Of a DNA stretch of 64,000 nucleotides, positions 8,669 through 16,121 are shown one piece after another. The first letter of the stretch is position 1. Each line of letters opens with the position of its first letter. The translations under genes were made by a program, and so were the position numbers. Origin of the DNA: Streptomyces durocortorensis (GTDB lineage Bacteria; Actinomycetota; Actinomycetes; Streptomycetales; Streptomycetaceae); contig NZ_CP134500.1 in NCBI RefSeq assembly GCF_031760065.1, positions 6,262,001-6,326,000 on the forward strand, in the 5' to 3' direction. The notes beneath the pieces were generated by a model. It searched no databases and was not told the DNA's origin. It worked only from the letters and a program-made list of their open reading frames with translations.

Positions 8669-9210
8669 GCCAGGCCCCTCTCGGTGAGCAGCGCGTGGAG
8701 CGCCGCCGCTGACTCCTGCACGGTCTGCTGGTGCGACTCGATCCGCAGGTCGGGCGATTCGGGGGCCTCGTAGGGGTCGTCGACCCCGGTGAGACCGCTG
8801 ATCTCGCCCGCGGCCTGCTTGGCGTACAGCCCCTTCACATCGCGTACGGAGCACACCTCGACGGGTGTCGCGACGTGCACCTCCAGGTAGGTGGTGGACT
8901 CGGCGGCGTGCCGCTTGCGGACCGCCTCGCGGCTGTCGGCGAACGGGGCGATGACGGGGACCAGCACCTTCACGCCGTTGGCGGCGAGCAGCTCGGCGAC
9001 GAAGCCGATCCGGGCCACGTTGGTGTGCCGGTCCTCGCGGGAGAAGCCGAGGCCCGCGGAGAGGAACTCCCGGATCTCGTCGCCGTCGAGCACCTCCACC
9101 TTGTGGCCCTCGGTCCGCAGCCGGCCCGCCAGCTCGTACGCGATGGTGGTCTTGCCCGCGCTCGGCAGACCGGTGAGCCAGATCGTGGCTCCCGTCTCCG
9201 TCACGCTCAT
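8665..9210 (-). CDS. cysC: Adenylylsulfate kinase (CysC)
   Basis: An enzyme of about 181 residues that phosphorylates adenylyl sulfate to PAPS. The P-loop is GLPSAGKTT, followed by VLDGDEIREFLSAGLGFSREDR, the substrate-binding patch NVARIGFVAELLA, and VKGLYAKQAAGEISGLTGVDDPYE, all typical of CysC. I prefer ATG 9210, which has AGGAGAG seven bases upstream; ATG 9234 would give 8 extra residues and an ATGA overlap with cysH. The kinase is not strictly needed if CysH uses APS directly, so PAPS may feed sulfotransferases (inference). Confidence 0.93.
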   Translation of the reverse strand: MSVTETGATIWLTGLPSAGKTTIAYELAGRLRTEGHKVEVLDGDEIREFLSAGLGFSREDRHTNVARIGFVAELLAANGVKVLVPVIAPFADSREAVRKRHAAESTTYLEVHVATPVEVCSVRDVKGLYAKQAAGEISGLTGVDDPYEAPESPDLRIESHQQTVQESAAALHALLTERGLA

Positions 9211-9233
9211 CGAACTCTCCTGATCAGTCGTCA

Positions 9234-9950
9234 TCAGCCGTGCAGCCCGCATTCGGTCTTGCCCCGGCCCGCCCAGCGGCCGGCCCGCGCGTCCTCGCCC
9301 TCCAGCACCCGGCGGGTGCAGGGCGCGCAGCCGACGGAGGCGTAACCGTCCATCAGCAGCGGGTTGGTGAGCACCCCGTGCTCGGCGACGTAGGCGTCCA
9401 CGTCGTCCTGGGTCCAGCGGGCGATGGGGGAGACCTTCACCTTGCGGCGCTTGGCGTCCCAGCCCACGACCGGGGTGTTCGCCCGGGTCGGGGACTCGTC
9501 GCGCCGCAGCCCCGTCGCCCACGCCGCGTACGCGGTCAGGCCGTCCTCCAACGGCTTGACCTTGCGCAGCGCGCAGCACAGGTCCGGGTCGCGGTCGTGC
9601 AGCTTCTCGCCGTGCTCCGCGTCCTGCTCGGCGACCGTCTGCCGCGGGGTGATCGTGATGACGTTGACGTCCATCACCGCGTCCACCGCGTCCCGGGTCC
9701 CGATGGTCTCCGGGAAGTGGTAGCCGGTGTCCAGGAAGACCACGTCCACGCCCGGCAGCACCCGCGACGCCAGGTGCGCGACCACGGCGTCCTCCATCGA
9801 GGAGGTGACGCAGAAGCGCGGCCCGAAGGCGTCGGTCGCCCACTTCAGGATCTCGGTCGCGGAGGCGCCCTCCAGCTCCCGTCCGGCCTGCTCGGCCAGC
9901 TCCTGGAGCTCCCGGTCGGTGAGCTCTCCACTCAGCAGAGTGTCCGTCAT
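9234..9950 (-). CDS. cysH: Adenylylsulfate (APS) reductase, CysH
   Basis: A 238-residue reductase of the PP-loop family. It has FLDTGYHFPET and the C-terminal catalytic signature ending ECGLHG. It also carries the paired cysteines CCALRK and CAPC that bind a 4Fe-4S cluster. That cluster marks the assimilatory APS-reducing type common in actinobacteria, rather than the cluster-free enterobacterial PAPS reductase. It reduces APS to sulfite using thioredoxin or a similar donor. The ATG overlaps the stop of the upstream zinc-ribbon gene (ATGA). Confidence 0.94.
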   Translation of the reverse strand: MTDTLLSGELTDRELQELAEQAGRELEGASATEILKWATDAFGPRFCVTSSMEDAVVAHLASRVLPGVDVVFLDTGYHFPETIGTRDAVDAVMDVNVITITPRQTVAEQDAEHGEKLHDRDPDLCCALRKVKPLEDGLTAYAAWATGLRRDESPTRANTPVVGWDAKRRKVKVSPIARWTQDDVDAYVAEHGVLTNPLLMDGYASVGCAPCTRRVLEGEDARAGRWAGRGKTECGLHG

Positions 9951-10126
9951 ATCCGGTCCTCTCCAACGTCGTTGCGCTGAACGCCCCGGGTCAGCAGGCC
10001 CAGGAACTTCAGCTGGAACGCACGGTTGCAGGAGGCACATTCCCAGGCGCCGTGGCCGGTCTCGTTGGGACGGAGGTCCTCGTCGCCGCAGTACGGGCAG
10101 TAGAACGGGGCGGCTCGCTCGCTCAT
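9947..10126 (-). CDS. Small zinc-ribbon protein between sulfite reductase and cysH
   Basis: A 59-residue frame that begins MSERAAPFYCPYCGDEDLR and contains two metal-binding knuckles, CPYC and CASC, separated by about 22 residues, as in a rubredoxin-like zinc ribbon. Its ATG overlaps the sulfite reductase stop (ATGA) and its own stop overlaps the cysH ATG in the same way. Being coupled on both sides in a sulfur operon argues that it is translated and works with one of the flanking enzymes. Such short genes are easily missed. The role is unknown; metal delivery or regulation of the reductase is only a guess. Confidence 0.75.
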   Translation of the reverse strand: MSERAAPFYCPYCGDEDLRPNETGHGAWECASCNRAFQLKFLGLLTRGVQRNDVGEDRI

Positions 10127-11820
10127 GACAGCGACTCCGCACTGGCGCGCGCCGCCCAGGCCGCGAAGCGCTCACCGTCCTCGCGCTCCTCCTGGAAACG
10201 GCCGAGCACCCGCTCGATGTAGTCCGGCAGTTCGGCCGAAGTGACCTTCAGACCACGGACCTTGCGGCCGAACCCGGCCTCCAGCCCGAGCGCGCCACCG
10301 AGGTGCACCTGATAGCCCTCGACCTGGTTGCCCTCGTCGTCCAGCATCAGCTGGCCCTTGAGACCGATGTCCGCGACCTGGATACGGGCGCAGGCGTTCG
10401 GGCAGCCGTTGATGTTGATGGTGATCGGGTGGTCGAACTCCGGGATGCGGCGCTCCAGTTCGTCGATGAGGGACGCGCCGCGCGCCTTCGTCTCGACGAT
10501 CGCCAGCTTGCAGAACTCGATGCCGGTGCAGGCCATCGTGCCGCGCCGGAACGGGGAGGGCGTGACCCGCAGGTCCAGCGCCTCCAGACCGGCGACCAGG
10601 GACTCGACCTGCTCCTCGGCCACGTCCAGGACGATCATCTTCTGCTCGGCGGTGGTCCGCACCCGGCCGGAGCCGTGCTGGTCCGCCAGGTCGGCGATCT
10701 TGGTGAGCGTGGTCCCGTCGACCCGGCCCACCCGCGCGGCGAAGCCGACGTAGAAGCGGCCGTCCTTCTGCCGGTGCACCCCGAGGTGGTCGCGCCAGGT
10801 CTGGGCGGGCTGCTCGGGCGCGGGCCCGTCGACCAGCTTGCGCTTGAGGTACTCGTCCTCCAGGACCTGGCGGAACTTCTCCGCGCCCCAGTCCGCGACC
10901 AGGAACTTCAGGCGGGCGCGGGTGCGCAGCCGCCGGTAGCCGTAGTCGCGGAAGATCCCGATGACCCCGCCGTACACGTCGGCCACCTCGTCCAGCGGCA
11001 CCCAGGCGCCGAGCCGGACCCCGAGCTTGGGGTTGGTGGACAGGCCGCCGCCGACCCAGAGGTCGAAGCCGGGGCCGTGCTCCGGGTGGTTCACGCCGAC
11101 GAAGGCGATGTCGTTGATCTCGTGCGCCACGTCCAGCTGCGGGGAGCCGGAGACCGCGGACTTGAACTTGCGGGGCAGGTTGGAGAAGTCGGGGTTGCCG
11201 ATGAACCGGCGCTGGATCTCATCGATCGCGGGCGTGCCGTCGATGATCTCGTTCTCGGCGATGCCCGCGACGGGGGAGCCGAGGATCACGCGGGGCGTGT
11301 CACCGCAGGCCTCGGTGGTGGACAGGCCCACCTCTTCGAGGCGCCGCCAGATCTCGGGCACGTCCTCGATCCGGATCCAGTGGTACTGCACGTTCTGCCG
11401 GTCGGTGAGGTCGGCGGTACCGCGCGCGAACTCCTGGGAGATCTCACCGATCACCCGCAGCTGCTGCGTGGTCAGCCGGCCCCCGTCGATGCGGACGCGC
11501 AGCATGAAGTACTCGTCGTCCAGCTCCTCCGGCTCAAGGACGGCCGTCTTGCCGCCGTCGATGCCGGGCTTGCGCTGGGTGTACAGCCCCCACCAGCGCA
11601 TACGTCCGCGCAGGTCGTTCGGGTCGATGGAGTCGAAGCCGCGCTTGGAGTAGATCGTCTCAATACGTGTCCGTACGTTGAGACCGTCGTCGTCCTTCTT
11701 GAACTGCTCGTTCCCGTTCAGGGGGGTGTGGTGGCCCACGGCCCACTGACCCTCACCACGGTGGCGTCCGGCCTTGCGGCGGGGTGTGGTGGTCGCAGGC
11801 TGTTCCGGGGTAGCGGCCAT
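10123..11820 (-). CDS. sir: Ferredoxin-dependent assimilatory sulfite reductase (nitrite/sulfite reductase family)
   Basis: A 565-residue siroheme and 4Fe-4S protein with the duplicated ferrite-reductase architecture. The cluster cysteines are visible as CTGIEFC and, about 40 residues later, CPNAC within NGCPNACAR. Substrate-binding arginines and lysines appear in RLRTRARLKFL and LPRKFKSAVSG. It reduces sulfite to sulfide. The nitrite reductase alternative is disfavoured by the cysH-cysC-cysDN context and by the cysteine-type leader upstream. I chose ATG 11820, preceded by GAAGGACG; an upstream in-frame start at 11868 lacks such a site. Confidence 0.92.
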   Translation of the reverse strand: MAATPEQPATTTPRRKAGRHRGEGQWAVGHHTPLNGNEQFKKDDDGLNVRTRIETIYSKRGFDSIDPNDLRGRMRWWGLYTQRKPGIDGGKTAVLEPEELDDEYFMLRVRIDGGRLTTQQLRVIGEISQEFARGTADLTDRQNVQYHWIRIEDVPEIWRRLEEVGLSTTEACGDTPRVILGSPVAGIAENEIIDGTPAIDEIQRRFIGNPDFSNLPRKFKSAVSGSPQLDVAHEINDIAFVGVNHPEHGPGFDLWVGGGLSTNPKLGVRLGAWVPLDEVADVYGGVIGIFRDYGYRRLRTRARLKFLVADWGAEKFRQVLEDEYLKRKLVDGPAPEQPAQTWRDHLGVHRQKDGRFYVGFAARVGRVDGTTLTKIADLADQHGSGRVRTTAEQKMIVLDVAEEQVESLVAGLEALDLRVTPSPFRRGTMACTGIEFCKLAIVETKARGASLIDELERRIPEFDHPITININGCPNACARIQVADIGLKGQLMLDDEGNQVEGYQVHLGGALGLEAGFGRKVRGLKVTSAELPDYIERVLGRFQEEREDGERFAAWAARASAESLS

Positions 11821-11936
11821 GACAGTACGTCCTTCGGGACTGCAGGAGGGCGGCTCTGAGCGGCGCACTCGCGCTGAGGCGCGGCGGTGCGCAGGGGCGG
11901 TTCAGAGGTAAGAGGGTGCGGCGGGTGCTGAGGCTC

Positions 11937-12020
11937 TCAGCTCGCCGGACAGATGGCGCTGGACATGCGGCCGAGGTCGACGTGGCGTCGACTCACCAAG
12001 GCAATTCCAGTTCCAGACAT
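11937..12020 (-). CDS. Cysteine-type leader peptide upstream of sulfite reductase operon
   Basis: A 27-residue frame, ATG 12020 to TGA 11937, containing IALVSRRHVDLGRMSS and ending AICPAS. This VSRRHVDLGR...SSAIC pattern is a recognisable family of putative leader peptides found before sulfur genes in Streptomyces and relatives. The single Cys codon comes just before the end, about 117 bases upstream of the sulfite reductase start. By analogy with the cysteine-responsive upstream ORFs shown in mycobacteria, slow translation at that Cys codon when cysteine is scarce could increase downstream expression. No strong ribosome site is visible. Confidence 0.75.
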   Translation of the reverse strand: MSGTGIALVSRRHVDLGRMSSAICPAS

Positions 12021-12051
12021 GACGGAAGCGTGTCACGCGCATCTCGGGACA

Positions 12052-12076
12052 GTCCACCACTATCCATTATGTGGAC
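12052..12076 (-). promoter_or_regulatory. Probable promoter/operator of the sulfate assimilation operon
   Basis: A perfect 6-base dyad GTCCAC-N13-GTGGAC sits 32 bases before the leader peptide ATG. The AT-rich spacer, read on the minus strand, includes CATAAT, which resembles a -10 hexamer; transcription would then start near 12059. No convincing -35 is visible, so an activator or repressor bound to the dyad is plausible. The rest of the 390-base gap 11821-12210 contains the leader peptide and no other feature I can support. Confidence 0.4.
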
Positions 12077-12210
12077 GCCATGGTCCCGAAGGGTGAGATG
12101 GTGTGGTGCCGGTCACAGGGGTCGCCCGTGGCATTGGCGACAAAACGCCCAGAGAGGGAGGCCGGGGCCCGGAAGCAAGGGGGCGGTGGCTCCACCGCCC
12201 CGGGCCTCGG

Positions 12211-12807
12211 TCAGGAGCCGTACGCCCCGGGCCACGGTCCGGGCGTCGCCACCTCGGGCTCCACCTCGGTCCTCGTGTCGAAGAGCCGGAAACCGCGCCG
12301 CAGATAGTTGTCCATCGCGTGCGGACCATCGTTCGAGCAGGTGTGCAGCCACACCCGCTTCGTCGCGGGCCGCCCCGGCCAGCGCTCCGCCAGGTCCCAG
12401 GCGCGCGCCGCTGCGTACGACAGGAGATGGCCGCCGATCCGCCGCCCCCGGAACGCCGGGATCAGCCCGAAGTACATGATCTCGACCACGCCGTCGTCCT
12501 GCGGGTCCAGCTCCGCATACCCGGCCGGAGTCCCGTTCGCGTACGCCACCCAGGTCTCCGCCCCGGGCCGCTCCAGTGTCGCCTGCCACTGGGCGTACGT
12601 CATCACCAGCCGGTCCGTCCACCGGATGTCGCCGCCCACGGCCGTATAGAGGAAGCGGCTGAACTCCGGCAGCGGCACCTCGGACCGGACGATGCGTACG
12701 TCCCCCTCCGGCACGGCCGACGGAAGCAGATCGGCGGGCGAGGTCTGCTCCAGCGACCAGACGGTCACCTCGGTGGTCGGCGCTGCGGGCTGCGGGAAGT
12801 CGCTCAT
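12211..12807 (-). CDS. GNAT-family N-acetyltransferase
   Basis: A 198-residue cytoplasmic acetyltransferase. The acetyl-CoA pyrophosphate loop is visible as PAFRGRRIGGHLL (motif A, Arg-x-x-Gly-x-Gly like), preceded by the beta strand VEIMYFGLI and followed by the YLRRGFRLFDTRTE C-terminal motif B region. The N-terminal 60 residues are more variable. The substrate cannot be deduced. It lies between the sulfur operon and a GAF regulator without close coupling to either; the 50-base gap to the regulator on the same strand could allow readthrough from it. Confidence 0.8.
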   Translation of the reverse strand: MSDFPQPAAPTTEVTVWSLEQTSPADLLPSAVPEGDVRIVRSEVPLPEFSRFLYTAVGGDIRWTDRLVMTYAQWQATLERPGAETWVAYANGTPAGYAELDPQDDGVVEIMYFGLIPAFRGRRIGGHLLSYAAARAWDLAERWPGRPATKRVWLHTCSNDGPHAMDNYLRRGFRLFDTRTEVEPEVATPGPWPGAYGS

Positions 12808-12856
12808 GACCGCCAGAAAACCATGCCGCCGGACCCCCGCACACGGCGGCCCCGCC

Positions 12857-14161
12857 TCAGCCGGCCCCCGCTCTCCCGCGGGCGCCCGTCACCACCGGCG
12901 CCTTCGAGTGCGGCAGCAGATCGCCCGGGTGCTCCGGGTGGACCACTTCCACCTCCACCCCGTCCCCGAAGCGGTACGGGCGGTGCGCCAGCACCGGGGC
13001 CAGATGGCGCCGCAGCCGGGAGATCTCGGCCCGGACCGTCACCGTCCGGGTCGCGTCCCCGAAGATGTCCCGCGCGAGCTCGGACGCCGTCCGCCCCTCC
13101 CGGTGCACGGACAGCGCGAACAGCAGCTCCGCGTGGCGCGGCGAGAGCCGCTGGGTGCTGGTGCCCAGCGGACCTGTCAGATGCACCGCGAGCCCCCGGG
13201 GCCGGCTCAGATCCAGCACCACCCGGCGGGGCGGCCCCTCCGCCCCGCCGTCGCTCACCTGCACCAGCCAGCCGCCCGGCAGCGGCTCCACCCGGCACAT
13301 GCCGAGCGAGGGCAGCCACACCCGGCCCGGCCGCAGCGACTTCGGCAGCGGCAGCCGGTCCACCGGAGGCATCCCCGTCACCGCCGCCAGCCGCCCATGT
13401 GTGTCCACCGCCAGCGCCCGCCCGCCGATCCGGCACAGGATCGGCGCGGCCACCGCACGCAGCCGCTCGATCTCCGCCAGGTGTCGGTTGCGGATCTCGC
13501 CCTCGGCGAGCCGGGCCACCGAGTCGACCAGCGCCAGCGTCGCCGGATGGAACGTGGACGCCGGGCCGCTGATGTCCACGACCCCGATCAGCCGTCCGTC
13601 GCGCGGATCGCGCACCGGGGCCGCCGCACAGGTCCAGCCGTGCAGCGCCCGGATGAAGTGCTCGGCCGAGTGCACCTGGATGGGGGCCCGGGCCGCCAGC
13701 GCCGTACCGATCGCGTTCGTCCCCGTCGCCGCCTCCGCCCAGGCCGCCCCCTCCTCCAGGCAGATGTCGTGGGCCCGGCGCAGTACTCCGGTGTTGCCCT
13801 GCCGCCACAGCACCCGGCCCTCGGTGTCGGTGACCACCATGATCTGCTGCGCGGCGTCCGCGATCGAGGCGAGCCCCGACCGCAGCAGCGGCATCAGCTC
13901 ACCGAGCGCCGTGCTGCGCCGCCGGTGCTCGATCTCGTCCGCCTCCAGCAGCTCGCTCTCCGGCGACTGCTCCGGGTCTATGCCGCTGCGCACCACGCGG
14001 TTCCAGGAGGCGTCGATCTCGGCCCGGGGCGCGACCCTGGTCCGCTCACCCGTCAGCCGGGCCTCCCGGGCCCGGTGGAGCAGCCGCGTCGCCCCGCGGT
14101 CCGCCCCTTCGCCGGTCACCCGCACCACCCCGGCAGAACCCTTCTCCGCCATGGCCGCCAT
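12857..14161 (-). CDS. GAF-domain transcriptional regulator with C-terminal winged helix
   Basis: A 434-residue regulator resembling the sensory half of AcoR-type activators but lacking the AAA+ sigma-54 domain. A GAF domain spans roughly residues 60-200 (VVTDTEGRVLWRQG, GTNAIGTALAARAPIQVHS, APVRDPRDGRLIGVVDISG). The C-terminal 100 residues contain a winged helix, TASELARDIFGDATRTVTV followed by EISRLRRHL. The ligand is unknown; AcoR relatives answer to acetoin or aldehydes. The ATG at 14161 is preceded by GGGGGAACGGGGG. The repeated TTGCAA motif just upstream may be its own operator. Confidence 0.85.
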   Translation of the reverse strand: MAAMAEKGSAGVVRVTGEGADRGATRLLHRAREARLTGERTRVAPRAEIDASWNRVVRSGIDPEQSPESELLEADEIEHRRRSTALGELMPLLRSGLASIADAAQQIMVVTDTEGRVLWRQGNTGVLRRAHDICLEEGAAWAEAATGTNAIGTALAARAPIQVHSAEHFIRALHGWTCAAAPVRDPRDGRLIGVVDISGPASTFHPATLALVDSVARLAEGEIRNRHLAEIERLRAVAAPILCRIGGRALAVDTHGRLAAVTGMPPVDRLPLPKSLRPGRVWLPSLGMCRVEPLPGGWLVQVSDGGAEGPPRRVVLDLSRPRGLAVHLTGPLGTSTQRLSPRHAELLFALSVHREGRTASELARDIFGDATRTVTVRAEISRLRRHLAPVLAHRPYRFGDGVEVEVVHPEHPGDLLPHSKAPVVTGARGRAGAG

Positions 14162-14220
14162 CCCCCGTTCCCCCGAGTCCCCCGTTCCCCCCGAACGCTT
14201 CCGCCCAGTGCACACAATGG

Positions 14221-14236
14221 TTGCAACCCTTTGCAA
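14221..14236. promoter_or_regulatory. Tandem TTGCAA operator-like repeat
   Basis: Two self-complementary TTGCAA hexamers (14221-14226 and 14231-14236) are separated by CCCT, a ten-base period that puts both on the same face of DNA. They sit about 60 bases upstream of the GAF regulator start. The arrangement suggests cooperative binding by a dimer pair, most simply autoregulation by the GAF protein (inference). The rest of this 305-base gap contains only a hairpin at 14324-14357. Confidence 0.4.
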
Positions 14237-14323
14237 CTCTGGCGACGCGACGCGCGACTGTACGAGAGTGGCGGAACACCGTGGGCCGGGCCTGTTCCGG
14301 CTCTTCGGTGGTGCAGAAGCATG

Positions 14324-14357
14324 GAGGGTGGTGCCGTGTCGGCGCAGCACCACCCTC
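14324..14357 (-). terminator. Hairpin downstream of the AidB-like gene
   Basis: A perfect 11-base stem (GAGGGTGGTGC with GCACCACCCTC) and 12-base loop lies 110 bases past the AidB stop on its transcript. There is no clear U-run, which is common for Streptomyces terminators. It would separate the dehydrogenase transcript from the GAF regulator. Confidence 0.5.
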
Positions 14358-14466
14358 TGTCGCTCGCCCGCCCCCGGTTCTCCCGGATCTCGAACTCCAT
14401 CGCATCCCCTGAGCTGGGGTGTTGCGACGACCACTAGAACTCAAGCGTTCCTCGGGGGCTCACGGC

Positions 14467-16104
14467 CTACGAGGCGTCCGGCCGGGCCCGTGCCACCACC
14501 GACGCCAGATCCAGCGTGTGCGGCAGCGTCCCGAACGCCGCGCCCCAGTCCCCGCCGAGCCGCGAGGCGCAGAAGGCGTCGGAGACCTCCGGCGGCGCCC
14601 AGCGCACCAGCAGCGAACCCTGGAGCACCAGCGCGATGCGCTCCACCAGCCGCCGGGCCCGCGCCTCGATGCCCTCCAGGTCAGCCAGTTCGGTCAGCAG
14701 ATCCTTGATCGCCGCGTCCAGCCGGTGATCCGCCCCGCGCGCCTTCCCGACCTCACGCAGGAACGCGTCCAGCGCCTGCGGCTCCCGTTGCAGCGCGCGC
14801 AGCACATCCAGCGCCTGGACGTTGCCGGAGCCCTCCCAGATCGAGTTCAGCGGCGCCTCCCGCAACAGCCGGGGCATCCCCGACTCCTCCACGTACCCGT
14901 TGCCGCCCAGGCACTCCAGCGCCTCGCCCACCACGGCCGTGCACCGCTTGGTGACCCAGTACTTCGCGGCGGGCACCGCGAGCCGCAGGAAGGCCCGCTC
15001 CTCCTCGGTGTCCGTGTCGTACGCCGAGGCCAGCCGCATCGCCAGGACCGTCGCCGCCTCCGACTCCAGCGCCAGGTCGGCCAGCACGTTGCGCATCAGC
15101 GGCTTCTCGATCAGCAGCCCCCCGAACGCGCTGCGGTACGCGCTGTGATGGATCGCCTGCGCCACCGCCTGCCGCATCAGCGCCGCCGAACCGACCACGC
15201 AGTCGAGCCGGGTGGCCGCCACCATCTCGATGATGGTGCGCACCCCGCGCCCCTCCTCGCCGACCCGGCGGGCCCACGTCCCGTCGAACTCGACCTCGCT
15301 GGACGCGTTCGACTTGTTGCCCAGCTTGTCCTTCAGCCGCTGGATCGCGAACACGTTGCGCGTACCGTCCGGGAGCACACGCGGCACCAGGAAGCAGCTC
15401 AGCCCGCCCGGCGCCTGCGCGAGCACCAGGAAACCGTCCGACATCGGCGCCGAACAGAACCACTTGTGCCCGGTGAGCAGATACTCGCCCTCGCCGGACA
15501 GCGGCTCCGCCCGCGTGGTGTTGGACCGCACGTCGGTGCCGCCCTGCTTCTCCGTCATGCCCATCCCGAAGAGCACCCCGCTCTTCCGCACGGCGGGCCG
15601 CAGCCCCTCCTCGTACGTGTGCGAGGTCAGCAGCGGCTCCCACTCGGCGGCCAGCGCCGGATCGGTCCGCAGCGCGGGCACCGCGGCATGCGTCATCGAC
15701 AGCGGGCAGCCGTGCCCCGCCTCGGCCTGCGTCCAGACCAGGAACCCGGCCGCGCGCCGCACGTGACCGGCCGGACGCCCCCAGGCGTCCGTCAGACCGG
15801 CCGACACGGCATGGCTCAGCAGCCGGTGCCAGGACGGATGGAACTCCACTTCGTCGATCCGATTCCCATAACGGTCATGGGTGCGCAGAACGGGTGGGTA
15901 CGTATTCGCCTGCGCCCCCCATTCCTGGGCCTGGGCGGAGCCCGCGGACCGGCCGAGCTCCCCGAGCTCCGCCAGCGCCCCGGGCAGAACTCCGGTCGCG
16001 ATGTGCCGTTCGACGGCCTCGGTCAGGGCCCGGTCGGCGGCAAAGACGTCATAGCCGACCAGCGGCGGAACCTGATTGGTCACTGTGTGGGTGGTGGCTG
16101 CCAT
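14467..16104 (-). CDS. AidB-like acyl-CoA dehydrogenase family protein
   Basis: A 545-residue flavoprotein with the AidB layout: extended N-terminal domain of about 170 residues, then TEKQGGTDVRSNTTRAEP (FAD and substrate contact), HKWFCSAPMSDGFLVLAQ, and the C-terminal helical bundle with CLGGNGYVEESGMPRLLRE and NSIWEGSGNV. AidB proteins bind DNA and are linked to alkylation stress in E. coli; whether this one acts on acyl-CoA is uncertain. The ATG at 16104 lies exactly 7 bases from a palindromic -10 element, so its mRNA may be leaderless. Divergent from the BrkB-like gene. Confidence 0.85.
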   Translation of the reverse strand: MAATTHTVTNQVPPLVGYDVFAADRALTEAVERHIATGVLPGALAELGELGRSAGSAQAQEWGAQANTYPPVLRTHDRYGNRIDEVEFHPSWHRLLSHAVSAGLTDAWGRPAGHVRRAAGFLVWTQAEAGHGCPLSMTHAAVPALRTDPALAAEWEPLLTSHTYEEGLRPAVRKSGVLFGMGMTEKQGGTDVRSNTTRAEPLSGEGEYLLTGHKWFCSAPMSDGFLVLAQAPGGLSCFLVPRVLPDGTRNVFAIQRLKDKLGNKSNASSEVEFDGTWARRVGEEGRGVRTIIEMVAATRLDCVVGSAALMRQAVAQAIHHSAYRSAFGGLLIEKPLMRNVLADLALESEAATVLAMRLASAYDTDTEEERAFLRLAVPAAKYWVTKRCTAVVGEALECLGGNGYVEESGMPRLLREAPLNSIWEGSGNVQALDVLRALQREPQALDAFLREVGKARGADHRLDAAIKDLLTELADLEGIEARARRLVERIALVLQGSLLVRWAPPEVSDAFCASRLGGDWGAAFGTLPHTLDLASVVARARPDAS

Positions 16105-16109
16105 GCGGA

Positions 16110-16116
16110 TACGGTA
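16110..16116. promoter_or_regulatory. Palindromic -10 element shared by two divergent leaderless genes
   Basis: TACGGTA reads as TACGGT on the plus strand and TACCGT on the minus strand, both fitting the TANNNT -10 consensus. The plus-strand hexamer ends 7 bases before the GTG at 16122 and the minus-strand hexamer ends 7 bases before the ATG at 16104. That is the usual -10 to +1 distance, so both start codons would be the first transcribed bases. The -35 regions are not convincing on either side. Confidence 0.45.
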
Positions 16117-16121
16117 AGGAG

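Noticed and set aside
10303..11859. Plus-strand open frame opposite sulfite reductase
   Set aside because: Antisense of a well-supported gene with cluster-binding motifs; product is low-complexity.
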